Shown piece by piece: positions 30,650 through 42,610 of a stretch of 64,000 nucleotides of DNA. The notes beneath the pieces are model-generated. The model saw nothing but the letters and a program-made list of their open reading frames with translations, was not told the origin of the DNA and did no database searches. The stretch's first letter is position 1; each line of letters begins with the position of its first letter. The position numbers and the translations under genes are program-made. The stretch lies in the NCBI RefSeq assembly GCF_000499845.2, contig NC_023759.2:21906716-21970715 (forward strand), written 5' to 3'. The stretch comes from Phaseolus vulgaris. Lineage: Eukaryota > Streptophyta > Magnoliopsida > Fabales > Fabaceae.

Positions 30650-33600
30650 TCAATAAAAAAAAACAACAAACAACCGAGTGTCTGCTAAGTGCTAAGGTTT
30701 CAAAAATGGAACAAATATGAAAAAATAATAATTGTTTTAGAACATTTTTAGGTCTGACTTTTACTTTACAGCTTTTTTTAATAATAAAATATTATATTTA
30801 ATTAATAAAATAAAAATAAATAAAATTTTAAAATAAAATAATAATATTATTGATTCTTAAGTAAGAGTGTAAAAAAGTGATAGTATTAAATAGTATCGTC
30901 TTCCAATGCAAATACTTAAAGTTTGAGCAGATACTGCTTCACGTCGTTTTCAAGTCATAAATTTTACGTTACGTACGTGTTTGATATAGGCGCCACTGGA
31001 GCACATGCGACGTGTAAGCCATGTATGCATATAATTGTTTTTCTCTTTTACAATTTTATTACAATTTATATTATTGTTCAAAATTTACATTTATCTTACA
31101 TCCATTTTTTATTATAAAATATTTTAAAAAAAATTGTAGGATAAATATAAAAAAGAGAGAGCAGTCTCGGTGTATAATCACTCTTTTTATACAACCCAAG
31201 TATACAATCGAAATGAATGGTAAAAACAAGGGAAAAAGAAAAGGGAAGACGTGATAAAATTGAACTTCCCTATTTTGTTACAGTTTTATAATTTCATCCT
31301 TTAAGATGTTTAAATAACTTCTAATTAATTTAACGTTATCGAAGTCTTGTAAAGATTTAAAAAGCTGCTTTCTATGTAAAAGTGTGGTATATTTATTATT
31401 AAATTAAATATTTTCTTAATCATGAAGAAAAATAAAAATAATAGAGTTGGGTTGAATGGATAAGAAGGGTTTTACGTGGATCCTTAAGAACCTATTATTT
31501 TATCAAACTTCTCAGTTTGGTGAGATACAAACACAGGTAGAAAGAAAAAAATGAAAATATTTTAAAAGAACAGATGGGATATTTTTCATATACAGTAAAA
31601 TATTTCCAAAAGTCTACTTAACAATAATTTAATAGTGTATTTTTATGTAATTATACAATAAATATTTTAGTTTTTTTATATAAATATCTATTATTAAATC
31701 ATAATTTTTAATCAATTTTCTTTTAATAACTTTCTAATAATAATAATTAATAATATCACTAATGAAAATAAATAATTATTAACGATAAAATAAATATTAA
31801 TAATGCAAAATAATTTTAAAATTAAATACACTAAAAAATATTTTTATTTTATTTCCCTTTTACTTCTTTTAATTAAATAATGTCTATTTTTATTATCTTT
31901 CATATTTATTTTTTAGCAAACCAACTTTTTTTATTCTTTTTTGTCATTCCATTTTTTAATTCTTTTGTTGCGCTCAAGCTTAGTTAATTTGGACAGAAGT
32001 AGGGGGTTGGCAGGGCGGCTGGTCAGACTACAAATGTTGGAGGAAATGTGAGACACGCAAACAGTAAATTTTAGCTAATTTTTTAAAAGAATTTAAAGTG
32101 ATAAGCAAAACCTGTCTTATGAATTTTTGGCCGAATTGCTAAAACAAAACGTCGTTTTATTATTTGTGTTTCTCTTTTTTTAGTTTGGTCTCTCGCTTTT
32201 TAAAATGAATTTTAGTACTTCATTTTGTTTTTTTTTTTACAATACTCCTACTCAGCAAGTTTAAACAAAATGAAATTGTTTGATAAATTTTAAATTTGTG
32301 TTTAAATCTTAAACCTTACATCCTAAGAATTGAATTAAGATTCTAAGGTATTTGTTTGAAAATGGTGATTTGAAAAGGTGGAAGATTTTTCATTAAGGGT
32401 TTGACGAATAATGGTATTGGAATTAAGGTTCTTCGGTTTCTACCATTTAAGAAAAATTAGAAGAGAGATGATATGCAAGCAATTTTCATAGCCATTTTTT
32501 AATCAATGTTTTACATTTTATGTTCTTTTTTTTGTTAGTTGGGGCATCTTTCTGCAGAAGGAAGTGAGTGTGTATTAGTATTTCCTATTTGAATCAGCAG
32601 ACGGAGAAGGGGGAGGAAGGAGAAGGGCGGGAAAGGAAAGAAGTGAATGAAAGGAGACTGAAAGTTGTTTGTCACACTCCACATTTATTATTATTTTTAA
32701 ACTATCCACTGCACTTACAATAAAACATAAAAATATATAACTAAAATTATTAAAAAAATTAATTATACTAATAATTTTATAAAATTTATATAATTAATTA
32801 TAATAATATAATTTAATTATATAATATAATAATAAAATAAATAATAATATTATAACTATATTATAACAAGATGTATTAATATTAATAATATAAATAATTA
32901 AATATTAAAATAACAATAATATTTAAAATTAATTTATAAAATAATAATATTAATTAAAAATAATAATACAAATTAAATAAATTAATAATAATTAAATAAA
33001 CTTATTAAATAATATTATTATTAATAATTTTTATTTTAATATTTTTATTTTTATCAAATATTATATTATTAATATAATATAATAAAAATAAGTATAGTTA
33101 TTTATATAAAATAAATAAATTTTATAATAATTTTATTATTAATTATAAAAATAAAAAATAACTTAATTACTTTTTAAATATAAGAATAAATTTGTAAAAA
33201 TAATAAGAAACTTGTATTTTTTTTTTAAATTATTCAAAGAGAATAATATATAAAGTTTTAATTAAATCAAATCTACACAAAAATATTTTATATTTCATTA
33301 TTCAAATATTTTTTTTTAAAATGATAAATTTGTAAACTTACATTTTATACCTTTAAAAATAATTCAAAATACTCTCACAACTATCAGATTACTCACCTAT
33401 TTCAATAAATTTTCTTCTTACATCCACTCTAACATACCTTAATTCAAACACATCAAATTTTCTTTACACTTTTTTTCAAACCCTCACTCTTCCACTCCCT
33501 CACACCCTCAACTTTTCACTCTTTAATTCAAACAAAGCATGAGAGCAATCTTAGGAATGAGATGATAGAAATTGATAGAATTAACATCTAAAATATAAGC

Positions 33601-34030
33601 GATGGAGTGGTGATTTTTGTTAGCGAGAAAAGAGAAAGCCACATATACATCAGTGTTTTACCATTGTGCCCTCCCTTTTCTTCACTTTTTTTTCATTGAT
33701 ATCACATTGTTGCCATGCATACACTGCCATGCACCACAGTGATTCCATTCAAAGATTCCCGACTTTGGCACATGTAATCTCTTTGACCAAGTTAAACGTG
33801 ATGAATGCATGTCTAGATAGGTTAGGTCATAGATAACTTAGATGATTCACGAGACCTGTTATATAAGCATGCTTCTATGAAACACATGTTGCATTAACAC
33901 ACATCTGCATTCAAACATACATATGCATGCTTCAATGACCTTGGAGAGTTTCGTGAGTTAGTAGAGTGCGAACGACACTAAGTTGAAATTGCAACTTCGA
34001 TATCAGGTTAGCCATGAGATGATTTTTTAC
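30650..34030. other. AT-rich intergenic DNA
   Basis: Long A/T-rich stretches, for example 32690-33180 made mostly of TAATAATATTA-type sequence, with a few mixed-composition stretches (31960-32060, 32560-32680, 33540-33990). I see no credible gene, RNA gene or element ends. MATE upstream control sequences would lie at the left end. Confidence 0.6.
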
Positions 34031-34036
34031 GTTGCC

Positions 34037-34320
34037 TAATCGATTACCATTGAAAAATCATAGGACACTTAATCGGTTATGTCATGAGAAATAGTTGATA
34101 ATCAATTAAGTAGAATACATAATCGATTATGTGCTATTTTTTAGAGTCTAATCGGTTATTTGTGGTGTGTTAAATTGAGCTTAATCGATTATGTTGTAAA
34201 ACTTATGTACATAATCGATTAGGTTTGTTTTGTAATAGAAGGCATAATCAGTTATGGTGTTGAAAACTTTGACTATTCGATTAAGTTGTGTTTTTAAGGC
34301 ATAGCATAATCCGTTATGTT
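34037..34320. repeat. Array of ten TAATCGATTA-like palindromes
   Basis: TAATCGATTA and one-mismatch forms (TAATCGGTTA, TAATCAATTA, TAATCAGTTA, TAATCCGTTA) occur at about 34037, 34070, 34099, 34119, 34147, 34181, 34212, 34242, 34272 and 34305. Spacing is 20-37 bp, and the text between them is not repeated. Confidence 0.8.
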
Positions 34321-36007
34321 CATAGTTTTTTTTCTTCAGATTTTGCAGGTTGTGTTTTTCTTGATTGTTCCTTTGTTTTTTAATAAAATGTGGTGTTTTC
34401 AGGTGTTTTGTTGGTGGAAATTGTTTAGGCAGAACTTCTTCTTCCTCCCTTGTTGTGTTCTTGTTCTTCACTTCTCCAAGTATGTTTTTTTTTTTCAATT
34501 TATATTTTGTTTATGTTTTAAATTCGTAATTTAAATTTATACTTTGTTTTTCTTTATTTATTATGTGTTTATTTATTATAAATTTAATTTTTTTAATTTA
34601 TTTTACAGTTGTTTATGTGAATAAGTTTGTAATTTAGTTGAATATGTTTGTAGTTTAAGTTGAATGTGTTTTTAATTGATATGTTTTAAAAATTATTAGT
34701 TGATATATATTTAAATTTGAAGTTATATTTATGTATTGAAAGTTAGTTATAATTTAAATTAATTACATATTTGAATTTTGAGATGAAAATATTTCATTTC
34801 AAATTGAATAATTATATCAATAAATTAATTATCCGAGGTTAAAAACTGTTAGCTTATTTTTGTTATTTATTATCTATTTTTTTTTAAAAAACATGATTAA
34901 ATATAAGTTTTTTTCTTACATTATTTTAGATTACATATCTGAATACGTTTTTCGAAATTATTATTAGTAAAAATTAATTTTTTCTTATTAATCAAAATGA
35001 ATAAAATACATTATTTAAAATTAAAAATATTAATATAGTAATTAAATTTATGTATATCTTAAGATGTGTGATGGTGAAAAATCTATATGAATAAGAAGTT
35101 GTGCTATGAACAAGAAAATATTCCTATATATCACATAGGTGAAGTTCCATAATTACACAAAACCATGAGTGCATTATAACAACAATAACTTTTCTCACCA
35201 AATGTTGCTCAACTAGTGCAATAGCAGTAGTTACTTATGAGGAATTATTTTCATTAGCTGAACTTGTAAGTGTAGTCAATAATAAGTGTCATAATTTTGT
35301 AATATTTCTTGAAAAAAGATAGGCACATAAGGACATAAGGACTTTAATTGTTAATAGAGTTATAATTCAACCTCTAATTTAAGAATTTGAACCTTTTTAC
35401 ATATCTTTGGATTATATGATGAGTAGAAACGATTTATTCAAAATTTGTTTCAAAAATCTAGAGGAAGATGGAGACAAAGGGGCTAAAGGAGAATGGACAA
35501 GTTAAAGATAATATGAAAAGATAACATTGGGCTTTTTCTCGTGAAATTCTTCTAAGTAAACAATTTTTCGCTTAAGCGAGATGTCACTTAACCTAAACCC
35601 AATTAGGTTAAATAGAAGACGTGAGACAAAATCCTAGACATAATTGGGAGAAACTAAAGGAAGAAAACCCTAAAAAAGGTTGTTGTCAAGGAGAAACACT
35701 TTGGATATTCAGTTCTTTGGGATTGAAAGTAATTTGTTCAAAATCTTATGTATTGAGGTGATATTTATCTATAATATTCAGTTCTTGCTTGATGATTTGT
35801 ATTATCATTTTATTCTTAAAGCTTGAAACTATTCATGATTCTGATCCTTAGATTTGATTGGAAAGTACTTCTAAGCATCTAACCTAAATGATAATGCTTA
35901 ACATATTTATAACATTTGTTCGTAATGATAAAAAGTTTTTATAAATATGCGATAAATCAATATTTCAGAGTCTTTTTTAATAATTTTGTATGCGAAGAAT
36001 CGATATG

Positions 36008-36773
36008 TGTACTGGACCAGAGCGCTTAGAGCTCAGTGCTCGCTGGTCAGAGCTCAGCATCTGCATTAGACAGGTCAGCTCGGCTTTTGGGGCAAGTTGA
36101 TGGTCCATGTGATTTGGCTCCAGATATGTGTGTTAACTCTCTTTTGTATACTTAATGTAACCCTTCGTGTGCAAGGCCTAGGCGGCCAGCAAGGGGTAGT
36201 AATGGACCTAGGGGTGCGCTTAGTGCATATGGGTCTAGTACAAGTAAAACGTTCTCTCTAAACCTGAGCCCATGTGTGTTAGGGAACAATAAGCTAGGTT
36301 GCATGTATGATGTGTAGCGGCACGCTGATGGTGCCTATGTGAAACAGATTGGACCCCTGATGCTAGTACATGAGTTGGTACCCTGGTGGTTATTTTGTTA
36401 TGATTTTATGCACTCTAGTGAGGAAAAATTGTGTTCGATTGCGATACTAAGAGAATGTGCCCTTGAACATAATATTTTCCTATTGAGTACGCTTTCAGTT
36501 GAGATGAGATTCTCGTCATAGAAAGTTGTTACAAAAGGTAGGCTATCAAAGAGACTTGAGATCCCAGTTTAAAGGGAGGTTGTTTCTAAGACTGAAACTA
36601 GTTACTTCTTGTTTCTTATAATCCATGTACTAACTTGATCGTCGGAATGCAATCAACAGGTAGGGTCCCCTCTGTCTCAACGAAGCCGCATTCCAACGTA
36701 ACAAAGGGAAGACTAGATTCTAACAAAGATAGACGAAGCTAGAGCTTGTCTTCGGAGTCAACCGGCAAGAACA
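36008..36773 (+). repeat. Solo LTR E (766 bp)
   Basis: TGTACTGGACC...GGCAAGAACA with perfect ATATG duplications (36003-36007, 36774-36778). Copy 2 of the host LTR at about 38645 shows the uninterrupted site (GATATGAATGA). Contains CTAACTTGATCGTCGGAATGC and ATCAACA (about 36631-36658), so it is Tat-related. Confidence 0.88.
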
Positions 36774-37034
36774 ATATGAATGACTTTTATATGTGTATCG
36801 ATGTCAATAAAGATGAAATATTTGAAGTTAGAAGCACCATAAGTTTCTAATTTAACCGGTTGTTTAGTAAATAAAGTTGTTTTTGATTTTTTGAACTCAA
36901 ATATGATTTATTTATATTCATTTACTTTGCATGAGGACAAGCAAGATTTTAGGTTGGGGGAGTTGATAAGTGTCATAATTCAGTAATATTTCATGCAAAA
37001 AGATAAACCCTTATGAGCTTCAATTGTTAATAGT

Positions 37035-37914
37035 TGTACCGCCCTGGTAGTCGGGAGTAATGACGTGGCGTCGAGCTATTATATAGGCGTGTTGGATGGG
37101 ACACCTGGTTAGCAGAAGGGAAGGAGGTCGGGGGGTTTGCGTAGTCGCCAGTTATTAAGTTGGCGTGCTCCGATCTCCACCATACCTAAACCGGCGGTCA
37201 CCGAGTTGAAGATGAAGTCGCCAAGATGTGAATCCAGGCGACCAAGTGATTAGAGATCGCCGAAGCAAGGACATCGCCGAAGATGAAGGCAGATGGTCAT
37301 TTCCCAGTTGGCCAGAGGATGAGCTTGGGAGATAGCCCACTTACACGGTGAAGCAGGTAGGGCAGATCATGAAGGCGGCTGGCAAGACCACAGGGAAGGT
37401 GTGTACGAAGGCACCCGAACTCGCCATCCAGAAGAGATCGCGCTCCAAGGCATCTATGCACTGAGTATACCATGCATAAGTAACTTAGCCAAAGAAGAGT
37501 CAGAAGTAGCGCCCAAGTCAAGGATGCTCCAGATGATGGCACGTGTACAGCTGGATGCGAGCCACGTGTCCAGATGTGTAACTGCCAGGAGAGAGAAAGT
37601 GCCCAGGTATATAAGAGTTCTCAACGAACTTCTGAGGTACGCACGTTCAGATTGTTTCTTTACGCTTGCGAGTCTTGAGTACACTGAGAGAGAACTGGTC
37701 ACGGTTCCTTAGAGTTCTTGAGTCTTACTCTTGAAGTAATTGGTGGTTCAGTCACTGACTTGGGCGTTGGAGCGCGATCGGCCGCAGCGACGCCGTTTCG
37801 TCTTTTGCAGGTTCCTGAGGTGGATCGCGGTGAAGGACAGAGGCAAGCACGGCGCATACGTCGATCCAAGTTTGACGAGGCAAAGCTCCAGCGTTTTGGT
37901 CAACAGGCAGGATC
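37035..37914 (+). repeat. Solo LTR of the element B family (880 bp)
   Basis: TGTACCGCCCTGGTAGTCGG...AGGCAGGATCA, clearly the same family as the B LTRs but with extra sequence. Perfect ATAGT duplications flank it (37030-37034, 37915-37919), and the host sequence reads through as in copy 1 near 35355. It retains TATATAAGAG (about 37606) and the Tat box (about 37757-37794). Confidence 0.9.
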
Positions 37915-38965
37915 AATAGTGTTATAATTCAACCTCTAATTTAGGAATTTGAATATTTTTACATATTTTTGGATTATAAGATGAATAAGAATGATTTATT
38001 CCCAATTTTGTATTAATTTCATGAATCTAGGGGAAAATGGAGATAAAAGGACTAAAGGAGAATGGACAAGTTAAAGACAAGATGAAAATATAAAGTTGGG
38101 CTTTTTCTCGTGAAACTCTTTAAGCAGGAAATTTTTCGCTTGAGCGAGATGTCACTTAACCCAAGCCCAATTAGGTTAAATAGAAGGCGTGAGGAAAAAG
38201 TCTAGACATAATTGGGAGGAACCAAAGGAAGGAAACCTTAAAGAAGGCAACCGTTAAGGAGAAACGCTCTGGATCTTCTTTTCTTGCGGTCCATGCTTAT
38301 AATGGAGAGTGGCTAATTATTTTCTTTACGGTTGGGAGTAATTTGTTCAAACTCTTATGTATTGAGGTGATATTTATCTATATTATTTAGTTCTTGATTG
38401 ATGATTGATATTATCATTTTATTCTCAAAGCTTGAAATTATTCATGAGTTTGATCCTTAAATTTGACTGGAAAGTACTTCCAAGCATCTGACCTAAATGA
38501 TAATGCTTAACATATTTAATACTAGGAAAAAATTTGAAATGTTAATTGCTTTATAACATTTGCTCGTAATGATAAGGAGTTTTTATAAATATGCGAGGAA
38601 TCGATATTTAGGAGACTCTCTTAATAATTTTGTATGTGAGGAATTGATATGAATGATTTTTATATGTCTATCAATGTCAATCAAGATGGAATATTTTATG
38701 TTTAAAATTACATATGAGTGAGAAGGATTAACCCCATTCCCAATTTTCTTAATTGAAATCTTTTACTACTTTACTTTTCTTTTATTTAATTTTCATGCAA
38801 ACTATTGTCATTATCAAATCAAATCAAATTATTGTACATATTCTTATACTTAGTGAATGCTATTATTAGGATTTTAAATAATGGTCCTTGTGGGTTCGAT
38901 ATCAATCCTTAAGGACAAATTATTACTTCTCACTCAGTACACTTACTGGAGTCTTTTCAGTATTG

Positions 38966-39540
38966 TATTGAGATTGTTTTTGTTGGAGTGTTTATTGTTG
39001 GTTGTTTTTGCAAGAGTTGATGAGGCAAAAATCTTCTTGAGTGATTAAAGAGTGGATAAGGCTAGATCCTCTTGAAGTAGTTCAAAAGTGGATAATGCAT
39101 ATATCCTCTTTGTTATCAAGAGTTGATTGAGGTTGATATTCTCTCGGTGTTTGTAATTGTTGTGTTGCTTTATTCAAACATTTGATTAGTAGGAACCAAA
39201 TTTTTAAGGATGAAAAACTAAGGATTGAACTTGAATCTAAAACTATATATATGTGTGTGTTGTGTGATCTTTCTCTTGCTTTATCTTTTTCTTTGTATTG
39301 TTTTCTAATTCTTATATCAATTGGATTCTCAAATTAATTGCATAGTTGAAACTGTTTTAAAAGAAACTTAAATAAGAGAATTTTTTTATACTACAACCAA
39401 TTCTTGTTTCAGTCTTGTTTCAACTAATAATTGCGTTCAATTTTTATATCTTAAAGAAGTTATAAATGAATTTCAAGATAGGAGATTTTTTTGAAAAAGA
39501 TTTTAAAACCAATTCACCCCTCTCTTGGTTTAATGAAGTT
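38966..39540 (+). repeat. Copia-type LTR remnant, plus strand
   Basis: CAAGAGTTGATGAGG, GATTAGTAGGAACC and, at the end, AACCAATTCACCCCTCTCTTGG are features often seen at the 3' part of Copia LTRs. No start or duplication could be fixed. Confidence 0.4.
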
Positions 39541-40425
39541 ATTCCTTATTTAATGACACAACACTCCTCTAGTCCTCTTTTACATGAGGAATGGTTAGTT
39601 TTTGTCATCCAATTTATGTATGAGTACCTACAAAGTAGATCTAGAGAACATACACTATCCATTGTACCATTGTAACCTCTCGCCTATTAGCCCCCTTATA
39701 CTTTACTCCTGCTATATCAACCCAAATGATTATATCTTCATGTTCACTATACCTACATCAAACCTCATTTACTACATCTTCCTATTTTTAGTTTTTTCAC
39801 ACTAGCTTACCTATCTAGATCATATATGGATTTGTGCCCTAATGTTCATTTCTAACACACAACTTTCTACTCGTGCAACTTAAAAATTAATCCATCGTGG
39901 GATTATATGTTTTATTCGTTTATAGTAAGATCCTCCATTTAGCACTATGTCCTAATATTATTTTCCAACTCACTCCTTGCTATATGGTTTTCCTTACATA
40001 ATCAAACAAGGTCTTACTATAGAGAGATGTATTTAACTACACAACTCCTTATGACCCTTTAGTTCTCTTGTATGCTATTTCAATTATTCCAAACACATAA
40101 TTGGACATTGGTACCATATTGTCAATGAAAAGGTTGCATTAAGAATTTGTGACACATCCATACACAAGCGCTCAATTAGGCCATGTAAAACATCTCTTTT
40201 GCACCAACTTTCCCTTAACTAAATAACACATTGTTTCTTTAGTACCATATACTCCAAATAATAAATATCCACTTAAACCTCCTAAACATGTTTCTTCTCT
40301 CACTAAGGCCTAATAAGTAAAAATGTTAAAATGGACTCGAGGTTAGTTAGAGCGTATTGTATTTATCCTACCCACCTCTCACACATGCTCCAAACTTTAT
40401 GAGTTATCCTATAGAAAATGAAAAG
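39541..40425. other. Unassigned stretch
   Basis: Moderately AT-rich without a convincing coding frame. It could be decayed retroelement sequence, but I cannot match it to a domain. Confidence 0.4.
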
Positions 40426-40439
40426 GTGACTAATGTAAG

Positions 40440-40975
40440 AATTGATGGCTTAAACAAGAGAGGGGGGGGGGTGAATTGTTTGTCAAAGATTTCACAAAGA
40501 TTGATTAAGAATGAACCATTTTCAAACAATCACAGATAAGAAATTAAGGAAAGCAATCAACCAATGATTCAAAATTTTAACCGATTGAAATTGCGTTTTA
40601 ATCGGTTGTTTATATCAGCAGCAAAAACAAAATTAACACAAACAGTTATAAGGAGATAGAGATAAAGATATTTACACAACAATTTTATACTGGTTCACTC
40701 AACCTTGAGCTACATCCAGTTCTCAGAACAACCTCTGAGTTTCACTAGTAATCAAATCCAGATTACACCAACACATCACAAAAAGGTGACCTTGTAAACC
40801 ACAAGACCCACTCACCTTCTTTGCAACACCACACACCTCAAGTCAGAACACCCTCTACTTTCCAGGATTTCACACACTTTACAAGTTAATGAAAGTACAA
40901 TTACAAGAATCTTGAAAGGGATATAAAACACCTGAGTGTGAACATTATACTATCACTTAAAACTCCCCTACGTAT
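40440..40975 (-). repeat. Copia LTR remnant, minus strand
   Basis: GGCTTAAACAAGAG...GGGGGGTGAATTG, CGGTTGTTTATATCAGC and TTTTATACTGGTTCACTC parallel the inner end of the Copia LTR at 8299-8546 in the same order and orientation. It shows what the split LTR looks like without the insertion at 8546. Termini are not intact. Confidence 0.65.
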
Positions 40976-41360
40976 AAGTTTTTCCTTTGTTGCCACCCTA
41001 TATAGCAAGACCCTCTAAGCAAAGTGTTGTGGACATGGGAAAACCTTAATGCTGTAGAAGCTTTTTACATATCAATGTATTCCTCCCTATGATTGTCTTT
41101 GTAATTTTTCATATGAGGATTTGAGTGAGTGCCCTTTTGAATCGTCATCTAACCATTCCCAAGTGTTCTTCCTTTCAATAAAAGTTTTCTTCCATTTTTT
41201 TGATTCAAATCAATTCCTTCTCCTAGATAAGTTCCATACCCAATTACCATCACTACACCTCCCTAACTCTCTAATTGTTGCTTCTTTACTGGTCAAGTTT
41301 AAGTATAGCCTAAGGAACCTATCTTTAAGTGGTATTACTGTTCAATTGAGAAGTCTATAT
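40976..41360 (-). mobile_element. Possible LINE remnant, minus strand
   Basis: Around 41003-41065 the text AGCAAGACCCTCTAAGC...GTTGTGGACATGGGAAAA...TGTAGAAGC parallels the zinc-binding region of the LINE at about 43065-43130. The rest up to the next LINE insertion has no recognised content. The last 9 bases (41352-41360, AGTCTATAT) are the target duplication of that LINE. Confidence 0.4.
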
Positions 41361-41396
41361 TTTTTTTTATCAGCAAAGAATGAATATAAATTAAAA

Positions 41397-41416
41397 GGAT
41401 ACAAAAGGGGTATCCC
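41397..41416 (-). other. LINE 3'-terminal hairpin (copy 2)
   Basis: On minus: GGGATAC, loop CCCTTTT, GTATCCT. Six Watson-Crick pairs plus a terminal G-U pair in RNA. Followed by TTGCTGAT and the A tail. Confidence 0.7.
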
Positions 41417-42610
41417 AACCCTTTTACGCTTAACACAACATCCCACAAAGGGAAAAGATGCAATGCTGATAATTACAGAAAACTAGAAGCCTTACACTAG
41501 TGATTGGCTCTATCGAACAGCTAAAAAGGAAAACAACCAATAGCATGAAAGACCTCCAACGCTCCCTCATAGTATCTTCCTCTATGATTTCCTGTAACAC
41601 GTTGGATAATGATTCCCCCCTATATAGTCTTGCTTATGTTCACTTCACAAAACCAACTGGTGACCACGCTAGAGTGTAGGCACCTGGGTATATCTTCACG
41701 GCCAATTCCAATGTTTCGCACATCAAGACAAAAATAACAGCAACTCCCTGCTTCTGCTGTTCATCAGTTGCTGCTTTAAATTCGAACCAGTCAATTGGAA
41801 ACCAACCATCAAGAACTCCAACACCAATGCAATCAACCAGCTTACTATTATCAGTGTATCAATTCTTCTTTTTCCTCTGCATTCCTTCAGGACCCATTGT
41901 TGCGTCATCCTTCTACCCTGCCCACCCAAAGTTGGCATCACACCATATGCACCTTTCGTATACCCATGCTCCTACCTCGTATCCACTAAGTCTGGTATGG
42001 CCCTTGTATGCAACATGTGGTTACTCACCCTACTCCAGCCAGCACAAACCCCATCCATAGTGAACAAGCAAACTAATAAGCCACCTATCAGCAACAACGA
42101 ACCCAGAATCTGTTCAGGTACTGTCCAACAACCGCCCTTGCATGGTTCAGTGTTGCTACAACAGGGTTGGTGATATGCATCAACTCTCCCTTAACACTTC
42201 TGCACCTCACCACGCTGCCACGTTCATGGCTTCAATTAGGTGGCATCCTCCAAGACCCATTAACCATCTAATCCAACGGAACTAGCATCCCACTTTAACA
42301 CTTGCAGCCTTATCAGTACCCAACCTTTGCAACAACACGAAATTTTTATTCCTTCATTCCTTACGTACTGCCAAAGCTATAGAAGTAAAAGCACTGCCTT
42401 GTCGCTTCTTCACAGTGACTACAAAAGAACCCGAGCCAACACAGCTTTGTCCAGTCTGTAATTCCACACCTGTAGCCAAGAATATGTATACCAGAACAAC
42501 AGTGATAAGGACCACCCTTTTTTTAGTAAGAAACCAGATACAAGCCTCCCAACACAGAGTAGACCAGTAGCCATTTGATTGTTCACCGACCCCTTATCTT
42601 GGGATCCCTA

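Larger units (their letters stand above)
35276..38965 (+). mobile_element. LTR retroelement deletion derivative with two LTR-like copies
   Basis: Copy 1 (about 35280-36007 plus 36779-36850) and copy 2 (36964-37034 plus 37915-38965) share long similar text: ATAAGTGTCATAATT, GTTATAATTCAACCTCTAATTTA, GGGCTTTTTCTCGTGAAA, CGCTT(A/G)AGCGAGATGTCACTT and TTATGTATTGAGGTGATATT. Between them, ATGAGGACAAGCAAGATTTTAGGTTGGGGGAG just before TGATAAGTG is a typical Gypsy 3' polypurine setting. No coding interior remains. Each copy has one solo LTR inserted (36008-36773, 37035-37914). The right end near 38965 is approximate. Confidence 0.7.
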
